Under the pieces are notes generated by a model that worked only from the letters and a program-made list of their open reading frames with translations, had not been told where the DNA came from and made no database searches. DNA of 64,000 nt, from positions 1,641,729 through 1,705,728 of the forward strand of contig BPGV01000001.1 in assembly GCA_026003215.1 (NCBI GenBank), read 5' to 3'. Below, piece after piece: positions 59,907 to 64,000 of the stretch (position 1 is its first letter; each line of letters starts with the position of its first letter). Origin of the DNA: Bacteroidia bacterium. Its GTDB lineage: Bacteria > Bacteroidota > Bacteroidia > SpSt-205. The position numbers and the translations under genes are program-made.

Positions 59907-60818
59907 ATGTTCTATGTTCGGGTGCTGGGAGCGGGAAGTGCTATGCCCCTCCATGGGCGGCACCACTCCTCCCAGTGGCTCCACTGCCGGGGGGCAAACT
60001 TTTTGATTGATTGTGGGGAGGCTACCCAGAACCAACTCCTCCACTTCGGCCTCAAGATACACAAGATAGAGGCCATCTTTTTATCCCATCTGCATGCCGA
60101 CCATGTGTTGGGGTTAGCGGGGCTTCTGACTACGCTCCACATGCAGGGGCATCAGAAGCCCCTCTACCTCTGGGGGCCTAAGGGCCTGCGCAGCTTCATA
60201 GAACAGCAGCTGCAAGCCACCTTCGCCGCCTTACGCTACCCGCTTTTTATCGGAGAGATACTCTTAAGCCGTGAAAAAGTGCAGCTGTGGGATACGCCCC
60301 ATGTAGAAGTGTGGGCATTTCCCTTGCGACATGGGGTCCCTACCATAGGGTACCTCTTTCAAGAAAAACCCCGGCCCCCCCGCTTGGATACCGAACGTGC
60401 TGCTGCCCTTCAGCTTTCGGAAGCGGAGATCGCCCACCTCCGTCTCGGAGGAGCTGTAGAACGAGAAGGCCGACTTTACACATGGGAGTCTCTCACGCTA
60501 CCGCCTCCCTCTCTCCGAAGCTATGCCTATTGCAGCGATACAGCGTATGACCCAAGGGTGCCAGATTTTGTTTCCGGGGTTACGGTACTTTACCATGAAG
60601 CTACCTTCCTTTCGGCTCAGCAAGAGCGGGCGCGCCAGACGCTCCACTCCACCGCCGTGGAAGCCGCTCGAATAGCTGTACAAGCCCAGGTCCGCCGCCT
60701 GTACTTAGGCCACTTCTCTGCCCGATACACACGACTAACCCCCTTCTTAGACGAAGCCCGGGCCCTCTTCCCAGAAACTTACCTCGTCCAAGAAGGCGAA
60801 ACTTACCCTATCGAATGA
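59907..60818 (+). CDS. rnz: Ribonuclease Z
   Basis: 303 residues from ATG 59907 (a TTG at 59901 is less likely). MBL motif HLHADHVLGLAG, His in the FPLRHGVPTIGY region, Asp in YCSDTAYD, and a late LGHFSARYT. Matures tRNA 3' ends. Stop overlaps the next start by 4 bp. It lies 9 bp behind the STAS gene, so the two are likely expressed together. Confidence 0.93.
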   Translation: MFYVRVLGAGSAMPLHGRHHSSQWLHCRGANFLIDCGEATQNQLLHFGLKIHKIEAIFLSHLHADHVLGLAGLLTTLHMQGHQKPLYLWGPKGLRSFIEQQLQATFAALRYPLFIGEILLSREKVQLWDTPHVEVWAFPLRHGVPTIGYLFQEKPRPPRLDTERAAALQLSEAEIAHLRLGGAVEREGRLYTWESLTLPPPSLRSYAYCSDTAYDPRVPDFVSGVTVLYHEATFLSAQQERARQTLHSTAVEAARIAVQAQVRRLYLGHFSARYTRLTPFLDEARALFPETYLVQEGETYPIE

Positions 60819-61597
60819 GCGGCAAAGCCGAAAGGCTCTTCATTATTCTAAGCGCCTTTTTTCTGGGAAATGCCCTGGTCGCAGAGTTTATTGGTGTTAA
60901 AGTCTTTTCCTTGGAAAGAACCTTGGGCCTGGAGCCACATCCTTTTACCCTTTTCGGAGAAGGCCCCCTAACTTTCTCTCTCTCTGCAGGTGTGCTGCTC
61001 TGGCCCTGGGTCTTTATTACCACCGATATTATCAACGAATACTTTGGGCTGCGGGCGGTGCGCTTTCTTTCCTGGCTGGGTGCCGGCGTGATAGCGTATG
61101 CTTTTCTCATGGTCGGGCTGGCTATGCTTTTACCGCCTGCGGACTTCTGGATATGGCGTGAGGTGGACGGACAAAAGCTACACATGCCTACCGCTTTTTC
61201 GGCTATATTTGGGCAGAGTTTATGGATAGTGGTGGGTTCGCTTACGGCTTTTTTATTAGGGCAGTTGGTGGATGTAGTGAGCTTTCACTGGCTGCGGCGG
61301 CTTACGGGCGGGCGGTGGCTGGCGGTGCGCGCCACCGGCTCTACCCTCATCTCGCAGCTCATAGATAGCTTCGTAGTGTTGTATATCGCTTTTTACTGGG
61401 GGGCTGGCTGGAGCTTCGCCCAGGTGACCGTAATCGGCCTCCTCAACTACGTCTATAAAGCTACGGTAGCCTTGCTCCTTACGCCTGTACTGTACGGCGT
61501 GCACTGGCTCATAGATAGGTACTTAGGGGAGGAGCTCGCACATCACCTTATAGACCAGGCTGCCCGCCATAGTGCTGAATGGAGCTTTTTCAAATAG
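60815..61597 (+). CDS. Queuosine precursor transporter (YhhQ/DUF165)
   Basis: 260 residues, about six membrane segments. Family signature TDIINEYFGLRAVRFLSW and the C-terminal LNYVYKATVALLLTPVLYGV. Takes up preQ0/preQ1 for tRNA queuosine synthesis. Next to ribonuclease Z, so two tRNA-related functions share this operon. Confidence 0.93.
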   Translation: MSGKAERLFIILSAFFLGNALVAEFIGVKVFSLERTLGLEPHPFTLFGEGPLTFSLSAGVLLWPWVFITTDIINEYFGLRAVRFLSWLGAGVIAYAFLMVGLAMLLPPADFWIWREVDGQKLHMPTAFSAIFGQSLWIVVGSLTAFLLGQLVDVVSFHWLRRLTGGRWLAVRATGSTLISQLIDSFVVLYIAFYWGAGWSFAQVTVIGLLNYVYKATVALLLTPVLYGVHWLIDRYLGEELAHHLIDQAARHSAEWSFFK

Positions 61598-61615
61598 TAG
61601 CCCTGAAATGCAGCC

Positions 61616-62221
61616 TTATTTCTGCCAGGTGCGGAGGTAGGCTATAAGGCTTTGGATTTGCGTATCCGTAAGGTAGGGATGTCCTGGCATAACCCCCTTC
61701 CCCGCACGAATGACAGCCGCCCAATAGGCGGTATCGGGGTTTTGGGTCGGATGCAGCGAAGGCGCCTTTTGGTACGCGGCTCGGCCGTCTGCGCCATGAC
61801 AGCGCAAGCACAGGGTCTCATACAGCTTTTGCCCCGCTTCTATAGAGGGGCCTTGGGTCGCTATGGCTTGTACGCGCTTTTCCTCAGAACGGAGCCGAAA
61901 ATCCCTTTGCAGCGCCAGTCCATACGCATACGTCAGAAGTAAGAAGGCCGCTATGCTAAGCCGTTTGTTTTTTCTGCGGCTCCCTACTATCGCCAGCCCA
62001 ATCGCAGCTAAGACCAGCACATACTTCGCTACGTATGGGGCGCTCCACGCTGCAGGCGCCTTGAAAAGGAGATATGCGCCTGTAAGCACCAAAAGGGTGT
62101 CCAACACCATGTGTAGCTTTTTCAAGCGTTCTGCCCACTGGGGGAAGGCGATAGGAGCTCCTACGAGCACGAGTAAGAGTACGCCCAAAAGGTGGTGCGT
62201 GTGCAAAATGCCGGTATCCAT
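61616..62221 (-). CDS. Four-helix membrane domain fused to a cytochrome c domain
   Basis: 201 residues. Residues 1-105 contain about four hydrophobic segments with His residues (His7, His9, His10 and His37) that could bind haem b or quinone, resembling SirB2-like domains. Residues ~120-201 are a cytochrome c with haem motif CLRCH and a Met ligand in GVMPGHP. It may move electrons between the quinone pool or outer periplasmic carriers and the membrane. No oxidase gene adjacent. Confidence 0.8.
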   Translation of the reverse strand: MDTGILHTHHLLGVLLLVLVGAPIAFPQWAERLKKLHMVLDTLLVLTGAYLLFKAPAAWSAPYVAKYVLVLAAIGLAIVGSRRKNKRLSIAAFLLLTYAYGLALQRDFRLRSEEKRVQAIATQGPSIEAGQKLYETLCLRCHGADGRAAYQKAPSLHPTQNPDTAYWAAVIRAGKGVMPGHPYLTDTQIQSLIAYLRTWQK

Positions 62222-62245
62222 CCGAGCAAAGGTATAAAAGGGCGC

Positions 62246-63139
62246 CTACTTTGCCGCTCGCAGTAAGTCGGCCAAAGCGGCACTGAGGGTAGGATAGCGA
62301 AAGGCAAACCCTTCCGCTAAGAGCCTATGGGGCACTACATACGCGCCCCGGGTGAGCGTGGTAGCGATTTCTCCAAAAAGTAGGTGTAGGAGGCTTTCGG
62401 GGATGGGTAGGAGGATAGGGTAATGTAGGGCCTGGGCCACAGCTTGGGCAAAGGCTTTAGCGGAGACCGGCTCAGAGGCGGTCAGGTTATACACGCCGCT
62501 TTTCTCGGGGTGCCGAATAGCCCACAGGAAGGCTTCCACCACATCGGCTATATGTACCCAGCTAAAACCCTGCAGGCCTGGGGCAGAGTAGGTGCCTATT
62601 CCGAAGCGGAAGGCTTGACGAAGCTTAGGCCAGGCGCCCCCCGCTGGGCTTAGCACTACGCCTATACGGAAGATAACAGGCGGCTTAGGGGATTCTTGGG
62701 CGGCTTTTTCCCAGGCTTGGGCGAGGCCCGCTAAGAAGTCCTGACCGGGCGGACTTTCTTCGGTGAGGCGTTCCTGCGAGAGGGAGGCACCGTAGTAGCC
62801 TATTGCCGAAGCACTGATGAGCCGCGCCGCCGGCGCATAGGTCCGCATCCATGCGGTTAGCCCTCGGGTACTCTCCACGCGGCTCTCCCACAAGGTGCGT
62901 TTGTAGGCTTCTGTCCAGCGGCGCTCCGCAATCCCTGCCCCCGAGAGCTGCACCACAGCGATGAGCTTCTGCGTGTCTATGCGGGGTGGATGCAGCCCAT
63001 CCCAGACAAAAGTTTCAGCGAAGGGGAAGCTTTTTCGCTGCCGGGTCAGTACGCCCACTGTGTAGCCGGCTTCCGCTAAGGCTTTTCCCAGCGCTTCGCC
63101 GATCAGCCCACTGCCTCCGGCTAAAAGCACCTCCACCAT
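62246..63139 (-). CDS. TIGR01777 family oxidoreductase (YfcH/SulA-like epimerase)
   Basis: 297 residues, short-chain dehydrogenase fold. NAD motif LAGGSGLIGEALGKALAEAG, the ISASAIGYYG segment with the active-site Tyr, and the C-terminal ~50 residues typical of the family (LLAEGFAFRYPTLSAALADLL). Substrate unknown. 24 bp from the cytochrome c gene, same strand. Confidence 0.9.
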   Translation of the reverse strand: MVEVLLAGGSGLIGEALGKALAEAGYTVGVLTRQRKSFPFAETFVWDGLHPPRIDTQKLIAVVQLSGAGIAERRWTEAYKRTLWESRVESTRGLTAWMRTYAPAARLISASAIGYYGASLSQERLTEESPPGQDFLAGLAQAWEKAAQESPKPPVIFRIGVVLSPAGGAWPKLRQAFRFGIGTYSAPGLQGFSWVHIADVVEAFLWAIRHPEKSGVYNLTASEPVSAKAFAQAVAQALHYPILLPIPESLLHLLFGEIATTLTRGAYVVPHRLLAEGFAFRYPTLSAALADLLRAAK

Positions 63140-63195
63140 GTAGGGGGAAACAAAAACCTACGCCTTTACCTGCTTCTCCCTGAGGGAGAGCTCTT

Positions 63196-64000
63196 TTACC
63201 ACAAGCCTCGCAGCCAGCGCAGGTGGAGGGGTATTTCTACGCTCCAAGTGAAGTTTTGGAGGACTTGGGTGAGGGTGGTGGGACGGCCATGGGTATAAGA
63301 GCTTCCCAAGACGGGGAAGTACCCGCCGATGAAGAGGTCGGGCCAGAGTCGTATCACCGGCAGCCCCACACTCAGGCCCCAGTAGGAGCGTTTTTCTACG
63401 GGGAGGAAGCCGGCGTCTATGCGGAGAACCAAGAGGCGCCAAACCGGGAGGGGCAGTTCCAGGTTTGCGGCCAGAAGGGTGGTGGTGCGCAAGGTATCGC
63501 TTGGGGTACGCCAGGCGCCTTGGGTTTCCGGCATCTGTTGGCGGGTAAGGCGGGTGGGGCCTTCCCGGAAGCGGTCTATCAGCACCCGTTCCCCGAAAGG
63601 ATCATACCCACTGGGCCGAAAGAGTAAATAGTCTGGCGCGCCGGTTTGGACCCAGCCGGCATAGCTTCTGGCCCAGAGCCGCCATTTGGGGAAGGCCTCC
63701 CAGCTTAGGCGGCTCTCGGCTTCTGCGCGCCAGTGACCCCGTAGGTCATGCCCTACCGAAGCGCTACTGGCTATCGTGAGGATAGCCTCCTCTCGGCGGC
63801 CCTCCCAGTCTAAGGCTACATAAGCAGGTCGGCCGGCATTTTCCCACGTGTAGGTGTAGGGCTGCTCTGTCGCGTACGCCAAGTGATGCGTGCGCAAGCG
63901 CACAATATGCCTCCAGCCGAATACCTCATACCGCCGGCGGAAGGTCGCTTCTATGCTGGCCTTACTGCGCCAAAAGCCCGCAAAGGTAGCGGTGCGCAGG
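63196..64000 (-). CDS. Probable outer-membrane beta-barrel protein, C-terminal part
   Basis: The frame is open to the right edge, so the N-terminus is outside. About 267 residues are visible, with strongly alternating beta-strand sequence rich in Arg, Trp, Tyr and Leu and no catalytic motif. It resembles the barrel-like C-terminal domains of some Bacteroidota surface metallopeptidases or transport proteins. Exact family unknown. Confidence 0.55.
   Translation of the reverse strand, partial: LRTATFAGFWRSKASIEATFRRRYEVFGWRHIVRLRTHHLAYATEQPYTYTWENAGRPAYVALDWEGRREEAILTIASSASVGHDLRGHWRAEAESRLSWEAFPKWRLWARSYAGWVQTGAPDYLLFRPSGYDPFGERVLIDRFREGPTRLTRQQMPETQGAWRTPSDTLRTTTLLAANLELPLPVWRLLVLRIDAGFLPVEKRSYWGLSVGLPVIRLWPDLFIGGYFPVLGSSYTHGRPTTLTQVLQNFTWSVEIPLHLRWLRGLW

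Noticed and set aside
63173-63190. Terminator hairpin for the last minus-strand gene
   Set aside because: Stem of only 6 bp and no T-run directly after it on the minus strand.

Overview
The window looks like a Bacteroidota chromosome. Evidence: two type IX secretion cargo proteins (one with a type A sorting domain, one with SprB-like repeats and a gliding-motility-associated C-terminal domain), a Bacteroidota-type succinate dehydrogenase operon (sdhC-sdhA-sdhB), and many start codons that lie 1-8 nt behind an exact TAnnTTTG promoter -7 box. The GC content is moderate to high. Succinate dehydrogenase, a cytochrome c fusion protein and queuosine-precursor salvage suggest a respiring free-living cell. 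No rRNA, tRNA, CRISPR array or insertion sequence was recognised by eye.

Region 1 (1-12.9 kb) is a defence island. It holds the end of a frameshifted GmrSD-like nuclease (DUF262/DUF1524/DUF5655), then hsdM and hsdS1. Directly behind them are the decayed last ~60 codons of a second hsdM, an XRE/ImmA protein (frameshifted) paired with a DUF4411 PIN-like toxin, a decayed second hsdS, an RloC-like zinc-hook anticodon nuclease, and hsdR. The order suggests that two type I restriction loci were merged.

Region 2 (13-31 kb) has extracytoplasmic and cell-surface functions: a SIMPL-domain protein, two S9 peptidases, two T9SS cargo proteins (one with an internal stop), NAD+ synthetase, SppA, and a 923-residue protein with seven helical repeats followed by a propeller-like domain.

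Region 3 (31-49.7 kb) is metabolism and housekeeping: ribD, sdhCAB, a MoeB-like E1/rhodanese fusion, a periplasmic-binding-fold protein, an FAH-family hydrolase divergent from recA through a 15-bp perfectly palindromic intergenic region, asd, a GT39 glycosyltransferase, an M16 peptidase frameshifted at an A8 run, aspS, an MBL hydrolase and a metallophosphoesterase.

Region 4 (49.7-57.3 kb) is the most interesting part. It is a compact signalling cluster: CheR, a CheB methylesterase domain without receiver, a PEBP protein, a membrane GAF-PAS-PAS-SpoIIE/PP2C phosphatase, then two tandem SiaB-like kinase/SiaC-like (DUF1987) pairs and two paralogous coiled-coil proteins with a C-terminal membrane anchor. 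The first SiaB copy has lost the N-box Asn and both His residues and should be a pseudokinase, while both SiaC copies keep the Thr at position 68. This looks like a duplicated partner-switch network with one phosphatase, one live kinase and one dead kinase.

Region 5 (57.3-64 kb) holds 3-hydroxyacyl-CoA dehydrogenase, an MBL hydrolase, a STAS protein with a 62-residue acidic/Trp tail next to ribonuclease Z, a queuosine precursor transporter, a membrane-cytochrome c fusion, a TIGR01777 epimerase, and the end of a probable outer-membrane protein.

Several genes are interrupted by single-base changes, some in homopolymers (C5 at 4624, A8 at 44007). Some may be consensus errors; the hsdS2 and hsdM remnants have several lesions each and look like real decay.
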